From an uncultured Collinsella sp. (GTDB lineage: Bacteria; Actinomycetota; Coriobacteriia; Coriobacteriales; Coriobacteriaceae): 64,000 nt of DNA. The notes beneath the pieces were generated by a model that made no database searches, was not told the origin of the DNA, and saw only the letters and a list, made by a program, of their open reading frames with translations. The translations under genes and the position numbers were made by a program. Numbering within the stretch: position 1 is the stretch's first letter; each line of letters opens with the position of its first letter. The stretch lies in contig CAJLPX010000002.1 in the NCBI GenBank assembly GCA_905208635.1, positions 62,001-126,000 of the forward strand. Reading direction: 5' to 3'. Below are positions 39,967 through 47,846 of this stretch, piece after piece.

Positions 39967-40581
39967 ATGAAACTTGGTTGCGTCATTATGGCTTCGGGCG
40001 AGGGCAAGCGATTTGGCTCTAACAAGATGCTCGCCGATATCTATGGCGAGCCGCTGATTGCCCGGACCATTGATTCGGTTCCCCGGGGCTTTGACGTCGT
40101 GGTTTCGACGCGTTGGCCCGAGGCCGCTCAGATTTGTGATGACAAGCATTGCCCGTGCGTGCTGCACGATGGCGAGCTGCGCAGCGAAAGCGTCCGTGCG
40201 GGCCTTTCGTGGGGAGTCGAACGCAACTGGAAAGGTTGCCTCTTTTTGCCGGGTGACCAGCCGCTCGTGAGTTCGGATTCTTTTGAGGCTATGGTTCGTG
40301 CATTTGACGAGCGTGGCCGCAGGCATCCGGTGCGTCTTGCGTGCAACGGTGAGCCTTCGAGCCCGGTGCTCTTTCCGGCGGAACTGTTCGATGCACTTAT
40401 GTGTCTTGAGGGTAAGGACGGCGGCGGTTCGATTCTCAAGGACCGTACCGACGTGGTGCTGGTCGAGGCGCGTGCCTACGAGCTGTGGGACGTCGATACC
40501 GTCAAGGGACAGCGACGCATAACGGAGCATATCGCCGCCTGCTCGTATTTTGATCGCGTGGCCAACTGCATCAATCAATAA
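39967..40581 (+). CDS. ygfJ: MobA-like molybdenum cofactor nucleotidyltransferase (YgfJ-type)
   Basis: A 204-residue nucleotidyltransferase of the MobA/MocA family. It has the opening IMASGEGKRFGSNKM with Gly-rich and Lys residues for NTP binding, and FLPGDQPLVSS, the metal-binding acidic motif. It probably adds CMP or GMP to molybdopterin for the XdhD-type enzyme. In E. coli ygfJ is in the same gene set. ATG 39967 has GGGGAGG upstream. hyuA follows after 8 bases. Confidence 0.85.
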   Translation: MKLGCVIMASGEGKRFGSNKMLADIYGEPLIARTIDSVPRGFDVVVSTRWPEAAQICDDKHCPCVLHDGELRSESVRAGLSWGVERNWKGCLFLPGDQPLVSSDSFEAMVRAFDERGRRHPVRLACNGEPSSPVLFPAELFDALMCLEGKDGGGSILKDRTDVVLVEARAYELWDVDTVKGQRRITEHIAACSYFDRVANCINQ

Positions 40582-40589
40582 GGAGCAAC

Positions 40590-41957
40590 ATGATCATTAT
40601 CAAAAACGGCGCGCTCGTGACGCCCCAGGGGCTTCGCCGCGCCGATCTTGCCATGGAGGGCGACAAGATTGTGCGGATTGCCGCGGCAATCGAGCCGGGC
40701 GCCGACGATACTGTCGAGGATGCCGCGGGCTGCTGGGTGTTTCCCGGCTTTATCGACGGCCACACGCACATGCAGTGCTGGACTGGCATGGATTGGACGG
40801 CCGATAGCTTTGAGACCGGTACGCGTGCGGCTGCCTGCGGCGGCACGACGACCATCGTGGACTACGCGACAGCCGATCGCGGCGTGACCATGCCCGATGC
40901 CTTGGCCGAGTGGCATCGCCGCGCCGACGGAACCTGCACGGCCAACTACGCCTTCCATATGGCGCTTGCCGAGTGGAATGAGCGCAATCGCGCCGATCTT
41001 TCGGCCATGCGCGAGGCGGGCGTATCGTCGTTCAAGACCTACTTTGCCTATGACCACCTGCGCTTGGACGATGCCGAGACGCTCGAGGTGCTGGAGGAGC
41101 TCAAGCGCGTAGGCGGTATCCTGTGCGTGCATTGCGAGAACGGCACGCTCGTGAACGAGCTGCAGAAGCGCGTGTTTGAGCAGGGTATCCACGGGCCCGA
41201 GGGCCATGCGCTCAGCCGTCCGGATGTGTGCGAGGCCGAGGCAGTGAGCCGTCTGCTATATCTGGCGCACTTGGCCGGGGATGCTCCGGTCAACGTGGTG
41301 CACCTTTCGACCAAGCTGGGGCTCGAGGCCATTCGCGCTGCCAAGGCGCGCGGGCAGAAGAGCATCTATGTCGAGACCTGTCCTCAATATCTGATGCTCG
41401 ACGATACGCGCTACTTGGAGCAGGGCGAGGACGGCTTTGCGGGCGCCAAGTATGTGATGAGCCCGCCGCTGCGCCATGCGGGTGACCGTGCGGCACTGCG
41501 CGAGGCGCTTGTGGCTGGCGAGATCGATACTATTGCGACCGATCATTGCAGCTTTAACCTGCACGGGCAAAAGGACCGAGGACGCGATGATTTCCGCGCG
41601 ATTCCCAACGGCGGGCCCGGCGTGGAGCATCGTCCCGTTGCGATTGCCACGAGCTTTGAGGGACAGCTGGGTCCCGAGGATCTGTGCCGCTTGATGAGCG
41701 AGAATCCGGCGCGCGTTTTTGGCATGTATCCGCGCAAGGGCTGTCTTGCCGAGGGCGCCGATGCCGACGTGTGCGTGTGGGATCCGTGCGCGCGTTGGAC
41801 GATCAGCGCCGCGACGCAGCATCAGGCCGTGGACTACACGCCGCTCGAGGGCTTTGAGGCACATGGCCGCGCCAAGGCCGTGTTTGTGAACGGCGTGCTG
41901 GCGGCACGCGACGGCGAGCCCACCGGAGCCCAACCCGGCCGCTACGTGCCCCGCTAA
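40590..41957 (+). CDS. hyuA: Dihydropyrimidinase/hydantoinase-like cyclic amidohydrolase
   Basis: A 455-residue D-hydantoinase-type enzyme. Metal ligands are in FIDGHTHMQ, the candidate carbamylated Lys is in SSFKTYFAYD, His ligands are in VVHLSTK-region and CVHCENG, and the catalytic Asp is in IATDHCSFN. It opens cyclic ureides such as hydantoin and dihydropyrimidine rings. Together with SsnA it should cleave the rings of purine-derived intermediates. It is translationally close to ygfJ (8 bases) and has AAGGAG before the ATG. Confidence 0.93.
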   Translation: MIIIKNGALVTPQGLRRADLAMEGDKIVRIAAAIEPGADDTVEDAAGCWVFPGFIDGHTHMQCWTGMDWTADSFETGTRAAACGGTTTIVDYATADRGVTMPDALAEWHRRADGTCTANYAFHMALAEWNERNRADLSAMREAGVSSFKTYFAYDHLRLDDAETLEVLEELKRVGGILCVHCENGTLVNELQKRVFEQGIHGPEGHALSRPDVCEAEAVSRLLYLAHLAGDAPVNVVHLSTKLGLEAIRAAKARGQKSIYVETCPQYLMLDDTRYLEQGEDGFAGAKYVMSPPLRHAGDRAALREALVAGEIDTIATDHCSFNLHGQKDRGRDDFRAIPNGGPGVEHRPVAIATSFEGQLGPEDLCRLMSENPARVFGMYPRKGCLAEGADADVCVWDPCARWTISAATQHQAVDYTPLEGFEAHGRAKAVFVNGVLAARDGEPTGAQPGRYVPR

Positions 41958-41970
41958 CGGGAAGACCGCC

Positions 41971-42043
41971 GGGGTAGCTAATTTGGGAGATGATTTTTTG
42001 GGACGGGGTAGCAAAAAGAGCCCCGTCCCAAATTTGCTACCCC
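41971..42043. repeat. Nested palindrome between hyuA and yqeC
   Basis: Outer arms GGGGTAGCTAATTTGGGA (41971-41988) and TCCCAAATTTGCTACCCC (42026-42043) match in 17 of 18 positions; the inner stem GGGACGGGG (42000-42008) pairs perfectly with CCCCGTCCC (42021-42029). The right arm includes the yqeC stop codon (42037-42039). It can act as terminator for both converging genes. Confidence 0.75.
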
Positions 42044-42774
42044 TGGAGGCTGGTGGCGATGAGGGGGCGGTTGAGGGCTGCCTCGAAGCGATCTGCCATT
42101 GTTGGGTCGGCAAGCGTGTCGGCTTGGTTGAGCATGATACGGGCATTGTTGAGGTTCAGCATCTGCAGCTCGGCATTGAGCACCTGGGCGACGCGCTCTG
42201 GGGTGGCAGCGTCGGTGGGCTCGCAGCCGCAGCGCTCGCAGAAGAGCTCGGGGCGGTGGACAACCTCGGCGACGGGCTTGCCCAGCCCCGAGGCGCCGAC
42301 GACCCAGACAACGTTTGTCGCGGCGGCGGGAATTACCGGCTCCCAGGCGGCATGTGCCTTGAGCGGGAGTCGCTTGCTGCCATCTGCCTCGGCCAACACA
42401 TAGTCAAAGCGCTGCGCCAGCTGGTCGAGCGGCTCAGCGGGGGCGGAGAGCTTGCCTGTCTCCGGGTCCAAAACACCCGTCTGGCAGATGCTTCCGCGGA
42501 CAAGTCCCGCGCATGCCTCGCAGGTGCAGCCGGGAACATGTAGGGTCCCCGGCTTCCAAGGCGCGGCGTCCAGGCGACGGCTCGACCCGTCCCATGGCAC
42601 GCCGGCGACGGGAAACATGTGCGTGGTGGTACAGAGGAGCACGCGGCCGCCAGCGCGCATGAGCTCGAGACCCAGCGTCTTCAGCAGCGTCGACTTGCCG
42701 CCACTGCCGATAATCGCGGTAATGCCCGGCTCGATCCTGAGCGCGGAGGCAAGATTGCCGCTAACCGTTTCCAT
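42037..42774 (-). CDS. yqeC: YqeC, selenium-dependent molybdenum cofactor maturation protein
   Basis: A 245-residue P-loop protein, Walker A IIGSGGKSTLLKTLG at the N-terminus. The EADGSKRLPLKAHAAWEPVIP motif is typical of the family, which is found only with selenium-dependent molybdenum hydroxylases. A Cys-rich segment (VPGCTCEACAGLV) lies mid-protein. It is divergent from yqeB. Its stop codon lies inside a palindromic repeat, and its last residues are therefore likely variable between strains. Confidence 0.9.
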   Translation of the reverse strand: METVSGNLASALRIEPGITAIIGSGGKSTLLKTLGLELMRAGGRVLLCTTTHMFPVAGVPWDGSSRRLDAAPWKPGTLHVPGCTCEACAGLVRGSICQTGVLDPETGKLSAPAEPLDQLAQRFDYVLAEADGSKRLPLKAHAAWEPVIPAAATNVVWVVGASGLGKPVAEVVHRPELFCERCGCEPTDAATPERVAQVLNAELQMLNLNNARIMLNQADTLADPTMADRFEAALNRPLIATSLQG

Positions 42775-42876
42775 CTGTTCACCGCCGTATAATACTGTGA
42801 TAATAAATAATCATCAGAGTAGCGGTCGAACCGCTTTTGCTCTGCTCAAACCGTAGCACAGGGAGGTGCCCCGGGA
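42775..42876. promoter_or_regulatory. Divergent promoter region of yqeC and yqeB
   Basis: A consensus -10 TATAAT at 42788-42793 and the near-palindrome TGATAATAAATAATCATCA at 42798-42816 lie here. The second resembles a Fur-type box. AGGGAGG at the end serves yqeB. The region is sharply AT-rich against its surroundings. Confidence 0.45.
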
Positions 42877-43671
42877 ATGCTCGTTTATGTTCGCGGCGCC
42901 GGCGATATCGCCACGGGCGTCGCCGCTCGCTTGGTGCGCTCCGGCGTGTCGGTCGTTATGGCCGATATCGCGGTTCCCACGTGCATCCGCCGCACAATCA
43001 GTTTTTGCGAGGCCATTCGCCTGGGTGAGGTCGAGGTCGAAGGCATTCGCGCTCGCTTGGCACAGACGCCGGCTGAGGCGCTCGAGATTACCAAAGCGGG
43101 AGACGTCGCCGTTGTGGTGGACCCCCAGGCCAAGATGCTCGGCGAGCTGAAACCCGCTGCCGTGGTCGACGCGATTCTGGCCAAGCGCAACTTGGGCACC
43201 GCGCGCGACATGGCGCCTGCCGTTATCGCCGTGGGGCCGGGCTTTACCGCGCCGGTTGACTGCGACGCCGTGGTCGAGACCATGCGCGGGCATTTTCTCG
43301 GCCGTGTCATTACCCAAGGTTCGCCCCAGCCCAACACGGGCGTGCCGGGCATTATCGCCGGCTATGGCAAGGAGCGTGTTATCCACAGCCCCGCCGCCGG
43401 CGTGTTTCGGTCCGACCGCGCAATCGGCGACATCGTGAGCGCCGGAGACGTGATTGGCTACGCGGGCGATACGCCCATGTGCACGCAGATCAATGGCTGT
43501 CTGCGCGGGCTTTTGGCGAACGGCGTGCAGGTGACTGAGGGCTTTAAATGCGCCGATGTCGATCCGCGCGGCGATGCCAGCTATATCAACTACATTTCGG
43601 ACAAGGCGACGTCGGTCGGCGGCGGTGTGCTCGAGGCGCTCGCTATGCTCACCGGTGTCTTTAGAGGATAG
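42877..43671 (+). CDS. yqeB: YqeB, selenium-dependent molybdenum hydroxylase maturation protein (EF2563 family)
   Basis: A 264-residue protein with an N-terminal Rossmann-like motif VRGAGDIATGVAARLVRSG and the family segments VAVGPGFTAPVDCDAVVET and GHFLGRVITQGSPQPNTG. It is found with YqeC and XdhC where molybdenum hydroxylases carry a labile selenium. ATG 42877 has AGGGAGG upstream. xdhC follows after 9 bases, so the two are co-transcribed. Confidence 0.92.
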   Translation: MLVYVRGAGDIATGVAARLVRSGVSVVMADIAVPTCIRRTISFCEAIRLGEVEVEGIRARLAQTPAEALEITKAGDVAVVVDPQAKMLGELKPAAVVDAILAKRNLGTARDMAPAVIAVGPGFTAPVDCDAVVETMRGHFLGRVITQGSPQPNTGVPGIIAGYGKERVIHSPAAGVFRSDRAIGDIVSAGDVIGYAGDTPMCTQINGCLRGLLANGVQVTEGFKCADVDPRGDASYINYISDKATSVGGGVLEALAMLTGVFRG

Positions 43672-43680
43672 AAGGCGGCA

Positions 43681-44724
43681 ATGGAAAAGCTCGATGTTGT
43701 GAATGCGGCGCTTGCCGCCTTGCGTGCTGGTGAGACGTGCGAACTGGTGGTAGTGGCCGGCACGGCAGGGTCGTCACCGCGCGGCGTGGGCGCCTGGATG
43801 GCCGTCTTTGCCGATGGCAGCCAGGCGGGCACTATCGGCGGTGGCAAGATTGAACTCTTTGCGCTGGATGAGGCACGCGAGCTCCTGAGCGCGGGACAGT
43901 CGCGTCTGGTCCGCTACACTATGGGCGGCGAGAACTCCGATACCGGCATGATCTGCGGCGGAGCCATCTGCTTGTGCTACCTGCATCTGGATGCGACCCA
44001 GGTACCGTTGTTCCAGGAAATTGCCGACGTCTTGGCCTATCGGCGCATCGGCGACTTCGTCATCGACTTTGAGCCGTTTGTCGCGAGCGCGCTCGAGGGC
44101 GATGTGGCCGAGTACCATGGCGAGGAATCGCGCCGTACCATTGCGGGCTGCCCCGGGCTTTCGCTGGTGGAGGAGGGGAGTAAGGTCAGCTACACCAACG
44201 CGGCCTCCGAGATTCCCGTGGCGCACGTCGAGACGCTCTGCCCCGAGGGCCTGACTTATATCTTTGGCTGCGGCCACGTGGGCGCTGCGACGGCGCGGGT
44301 GCTCACGGCGGCGGGTTTTGCCGTCGTGGCCTGCGACGACCGCCCCGGCACGCTGACCCCCGAATGGGTGCCCGGTGTCTACGACCGTCGTCTGGTCGAC
44401 TACAAGAACCTGAGCGAGCAGTGCCCAATCGGCCCGCGCGACCTGGTGGTCGTTGCCACAGCAGGCCACAAGTCCGATATCGACGTGGTGATTCAGGCCA
44501 TGCGCGCCAAACCCGCCTATCTGGGCTGTCTGGGTTCGCGCCGCAAGACGGCCTTTGTGCGCGCCCGCCTGGAGCAGGAGGGCTTTACGCAGGACCAGAT
44601 CGACGAGCTGCACCTGCCGATCGGCGTTGCCATCGAGGCCGAGGACCCCGAGGAGATCGCCATCTCCATAGCCGCCGAGATGATCCACCTGCGCCGCACC
44701 AAGCTCGTCCCCCGCAAGCGCTAA
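43681..44724 (+). CDS. xdhC: XdhC/CoxI family molybdenum enzyme maturation factor
   Basis: A 347-residue XdhC-CoxI protein that inserts the sulfurated (or selenated) cofactor into xanthine dehydrogenase-type enzymes. Its N-terminal part has AGTAGSSPRGVGAWM and the GGGKIELFA motif; the C-terminal Rossmann domain has YIFGCGHVGAATARVL and LVVVATAGHKSDI with LGCLGSRRK. It serves XdhD of arm 1, so the two arms depend on each other. Confidence 0.92.
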   Translation: MEKLDVVNAALAALRAGETCELVVVAGTAGSSPRGVGAWMAVFADGSQAGTIGGGKIELFALDEARELLSAGQSRLVRYTMGGENSDTGMICGGAICLCYLHLDATQVPLFQEIADVLAYRRIGDFVIDFEPFVASALEGDVAEYHGEESRRTIAGCPGLSLVEEGSKVSYTNAASEIPVAHVETLCPEGLTYIFGCGHVGAATARVLTAAGFAVVACDDRPGTLTPEWVPGVYDRRLVDYKNLSEQCPIGPRDLVVVATAGHKSDIDVVIQAMRAKPAYLGCLGSRRKTAFVRARLEQEGFTQDQIDELHLPIGVAIEAEDPEEIAISIAAEMIHLRRTKLVPRKR

Positions 44725-44851
44725 TCGCATCCCACATGAGCTGCCCCAGCCCTCTGCCGCATGCGGGTCAAAATGCTACCTGTGTCATATGCCCTATAAT
44801 GTCCGACCGTTGAGCGGCATGGGGCCGCTGCTTAAGGTATGGGAGGCGCAA

Positions 44852-46165
44852 ATGGCAGAGTCGGCAGCAGGGGATGCCCTGTTCGAGCGTACGGGAAAAG
44901 TTTCGTTTGTGCAGGTATTACCCCATGCGCTGCAGCATGTGCTGGCGGCATTCGCTGGTATCGTCACGCCCGCCATCATTATCGCGTCGGTCTGTGGCTT
45001 TACCCCTCAAGAGGAAGCCGCTGTCATCCAGGCGTCGCTCGTCCTCTCGGCGCTCGACATTTTCCTTCAACAGTTCCCCATAAAAGGTGTCGTCGGTTCG
45101 GGCCTGCCCATCGTGATGGGCGCGAGCTTCACCTTCGTGCCGGCGCTCAAGGCGGTCGGTCTTGAGCTCGGCTTTGAGGCCGTGCTGGGCGCCCAGGTAA
45201 TCGGCGGCGCGCTCGTCGTGCTCTTCGGCCTGCTGTTTAGGCGTGTGAGCTTTCTGTTCCCGGCCCCGGTGCTTGGCACCGTCATCTTTGTCATTGGCCT
45301 GTCGTTATGCCCAGTGGCAGTTGCCTCCATGGCGGGCGGGGAGGGCGCTGCCGATTTTGGCAGTGTCACCAACTGGGCCGTCGCGCTCGTGACGTTTGTC
45401 GTCACCTTTATGGCCGGCAACTATGGCAAGGGCGCGCTCAAGCTGGGCAGCATCCTGGCCGGCATCTGCGCGGGCTTTGTTTTGGCTGCGGTGCTGGGCA
45501 TGGTCGATTTCTCGGCAATCGCGACCGCCAGCTGGTTTGCTCCGCCGGCACTTGGCACTCATCGTCTGGTGTTCGACCCGGCCGCGTGCGCCGTCGTGGG
45601 CGTTGTCGCCATTGTTAACGCTGTGCAGGTCATGGGCGAGTTTGCCGCCGTGTCGTCCGCTGCGCTCGATACCCCTGCGACCGATAGCCAGATCTCGGGT
45701 GGCCTGATCGCCAACGGCCTGGTCGGTATGCTGTCGGGCTTTTTGGGCGGCGTCCCCACGGCAACCTTTGGCCAGAATGTGGGCATCATCGCCGAGAACA
45801 AGGTCGTCAACCGCATGGTCTTTACGCTTGCCGCCGCCATCTTGCTCATCGCGGGCCTGCTGCCCAAGTGCGCGGCAGTGCTCACGTCCATTCCGCAGCC
45901 GGTAATCGGCGGCGCCACCATTGGCGTGTTCGCGACCATCGGCATGAATGGCGTGGTCATGTTTGCCCGCCACGGCCTGTCTCAGCGCGATACCACGCTC
46001 ATGGGTCTCTCTATCGCCTTTGGCACGGGCATTGAGCGCACGGCCGGCGCGCTTGCCGGCGCGGGTTTCCCGGCATGGGTCGGCACCGTCTTCGGCGGAT
46101 CCTCAATTGCCGTCGCCGCGCTTGTCGCCGTCGTCCTCAACCTGGTCCTGCCCCACCAAAAATAA
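44852..46165 (+). CDS. NCS2 family purine permease, second copy
   Basis: A 437-residue nucleobase symporter, clearly related to the 19646-21040 product: VLPHALQHVLAAFAGIVTPAIII at the start and the signature FGQNVGIIAENKVVNR. It again has Asn where Thr is usual in the NAT motif. The two permeases bracket the purine set, one at each end, and may differ in substrate (for example xanthine and urate). The start at 44852 is chosen from GGGAGG 5 bases upstream and from alignment with the paralogue; an upstream start at 44789 adds a non-family leader. Confidence 0.9.
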   Translation: MAESAAGDALFERTGKVSFVQVLPHALQHVLAAFAGIVTPAIIIASVCGFTPQEEAAVIQASLVLSALDIFLQQFPIKGVVGSGLPIVMGASFTFVPALKAVGLELGFEAVLGAQVIGGALVVLFGLLFRRVSFLFPAPVLGTVIFVIGLSLCPVAVASMAGGEGAADFGSVTNWAVALVTFVVTFMAGNYGKGALKLGSILAGICAGFVLAAVLGMVDFSAIATASWFAPPALGTHRLVFDPAACAVVGVVAIVNAVQVMGEFAAVSSAALDTPATDSQISGGLIANGLVGMLSGFLGGVPTATFGQNVGIIAENKVVNRMVFTLAAAILLIAGLLPKCAAVLTSIPQPVIGGATIGVFATIGMNGVVMFARHGLSQRDTTLMGLSIAFGTGIERTAGALAGAGFPAWVGTVFGGSSIAVAALVAVVLNLVLPHQK

Positions 46166-46178
46166 CGCCCCATATATG

Positions 46179-46245
46179 AGTTGCGGTGTAATACGGACTG
46201 TTTAAGCTTGTTAAGCCATCAAACAGTCTCTATTTCACCGCAACT
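46179..46245. repeat. Imperfect 25-base inverted repeat before rplE
   Basis: AGTTGCGGTGTAATACGGACTGTTT (46179-46203) matches the reverse complement of 46221-46245 at 21 of 25 bases, with a 17-base loop. It lies 14 bases after the permease stop. It may end that transcript, or be a mobile palindrome at the 3' border of the 44-kb block. Confidence 0.7.
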
Positions 46246-46472
46246 GCTTTTTGGGACCCATTTGTGCGGGGGAGTTGTGGAGTTGTGCAGGCAGACGAGG
46301 TTTTTCTGGAAATACGCACCCAATGCGCGTATAGTACCGATTGTTTTGTCGGCTCCTGCTGCGTCGAGTCCAAACCGTAAAATGCCATGAGCGGCGCGGA
46401 TGCAGTCAGGAGGCACGAGGACAACCCACCGTGGCCACGCCCCGTGCTTAAAACCCCAAGAAGGAGTGAACA
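46246..46472 (+). promoter_or_regulatory. Leader and probable promoter of the rplE operon
   Basis: There is no gene. TGGAAA (46307-46312) and TATAGT (46330-46335), 17 bases apart, form a fair promoter. A GGAGG-like site (AAGGAG) precedes rplE. A new promoter is needed here because the preceding gene is not ribosomal. Confidence 0.4.
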
Positions 46473-47030
46473 ATGGCAGAAGAGAAGTATGTGCCGCGTC
46501 TGAAGACCAAGTACAACAACGAGGTCAAGCAGCAGCTTCAGGACAAGTTCCAGTACGAGAACGTCATGATGATCCCCAAGTTTGAGAAGATCGTCGTGAA
46601 CATGGGTGTCGGCGAGGCCGCTACCGATTCCAAGGCCATCGACGGTGCCGTGCGCGACCTGCGCGCCATCACCGGCCAGCAGCCGATGATCACCCGTGCC
46701 CGCAAGTCCATCGCTACCTTCCGCCTGCGCGCTGGTATGCCGATCGGCTGCAAGGTTACCCTGCGTGGCGACCGTATGTGGGAGTTCTTCGATCGTCTGA
46801 CCTCCGTCGCGATCCCCCGTATCCGCGACTTCCGCGGCATCTCCGCCAAGAGCTTCGACGGCCGTGGTAACTTCTCCATGGGCGTCACCGAGCAGCTCAT
46901 CTTCCCCGAGATCGACTTCGACTCCGTCGATCACCAGCGTGGTATGGACATCACTTTCGTGACCACCGCCAACACCGATGAGGAGGCCAAGGCCCTTCTG
47001 GACGCCTTCGGTTTCCCGTTCAAGAAATAG
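46473..47030 (+). CDS. rplE: 50S ribosomal protein L5
   Basis: A 185-residue L5, which binds 5S rRNA in the central protuberance. Visible motifs are LKTKYNNEVKQQLQ, EKIVVNMGVGEA, AGMPIGCKVTLRG, RGISAKSFDGRGNF and the end DEEAKALLDAFGFPF. It normally follows rplX directly; here it starts a separate transcription unit. A 79-base spacer with a hairpin separates it from rpsN. Confidence 0.98.
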   Translation: MAEEKYVPRLKTKYNNEVKQQLQDKFQYENVMMIPKFEKIVVNMGVGEAATDSKAIDGAVRDLRAITGQQPMITRARKSIATFRLRAGMPIGCKVTLRGDRMWEFFDRLTSVAIPRIRDFRGISAKSFDGRGNFSMGVTEQLIFPEIDFDSVDHQRGMDITFVTTANTDEEAKALLDAFGFPFKK

Positions 47031-47109
47031 GTTCACCTGCCCTATAAGCGCCGTTCCCACAAGGGGGCGGCGTTTGGGGCGAACAATACTCTATGTGAGG
47101 AGGATATAA

Positions 47110-47295
47110 GTGGCTAAGACATCGATGATCGTCAAGTGCAATCGCAAGCAGAAGTTCTCTACTCGTGAGTACACGCGCTGCCAGCGCTGCGGCCGTCCGC
47201 ACTCTGTGTACCGCAAGTTCGGCCTGTGCCGTGTCTGCTTCCGCGAGCTTGCACTCAAGGGCGAGCTTCCCGGCGTTAAGAAGGCCAGCTGGTAA
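47110..47295 (+). CDS. rpsN: 30S ribosomal protein S14, zinc-binding type
   Basis: A 61-residue short S14 with CQRCGRPH and CRVC motifs for one zinc ion. GTG start at 47110 with AGGAGGATATAA upstream. Its length and Cys content identify the Z form typical of Gram-positive spc operons, rather than the long Cys-free form. Confidence 0.97.
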   Translation: MAKTSMIVKCNRKQKFSTREYTRCQRCGRPHSVYRKFGLCRVCFRELALKGELPGVKKASW

Positions 47296-47414
47296 GTCAC
47301 TACCAGCGTTTCAAGCATCCGTTTGGAACAGGGAAAACGCGCTAAAAAGGCTTTGCCGTTAAGGGCGGCGAAGAACCAAGAGCACGTGTTCATCAAGAAC
47401 GAAGGAGAATCTGT

Positions 47415-47813
47415 ATGAACCTTACAGACCCGATCGCAGATATGCTTACGCGCATCCGTAACGCTAACTCTGTGAACAAGGCCACGGTCTCCATGCCGAG
47501 CAGCAAGAAGCTCGTCGAGATCGCTCGTGTTCTGCACGAGGAGGGCTACATCGAGGGCTACGATGTCGAGGACACCGTTCCCCAGAAGACTCTGCACATC
47601 ACGCTTAAGTATGGTCCCAAGAAGGCTAAGGTCATCAACGGCATCCGCCGCATTTCCAAGCCGGGCCTGCGTAAGTACACCGGCGTTGCCGACATGCCCC
47701 GCGTCCGCGGCGGCCTTGGTACCGCCATTATTTCCACCAGCCATGGCGTCATGACCGACCGCGATGCTCGCAAGCACAACGTCGGCGGCGAGATCATCGC
47801 TTACGTCTGGTAA
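47415..47813 (+). CDS. rpsH: 30S ribosomal protein S8
   Basis: A 132-residue S8, a central 16S rRNA binder that in many bacteria also represses the spc operon. It shows MNLTDPIADMLTRIRNA at the start and the C-terminal STSHGVMTDRDARK with GGEIIAYVW. A 119-base spacer precedes it. ATG 47415 follows GAAGGAGA. Confidence 0.98.
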   Translation: MNLTDPIADMLTRIRNANSVNKATVSMPSSKKLVEIARVLHEEGYIEGYDVEDTVPQKTLHITLKYGPKKAKVINGIRRISKPGLRKYTGVADMPRVRGGLGTAIISTSHGVMTDRDARKHNVGGEIIAYVW

Positions 47814-47846
47814 TTCGCTCGGTAGGTAGAAGGAAAGGAGATCACC

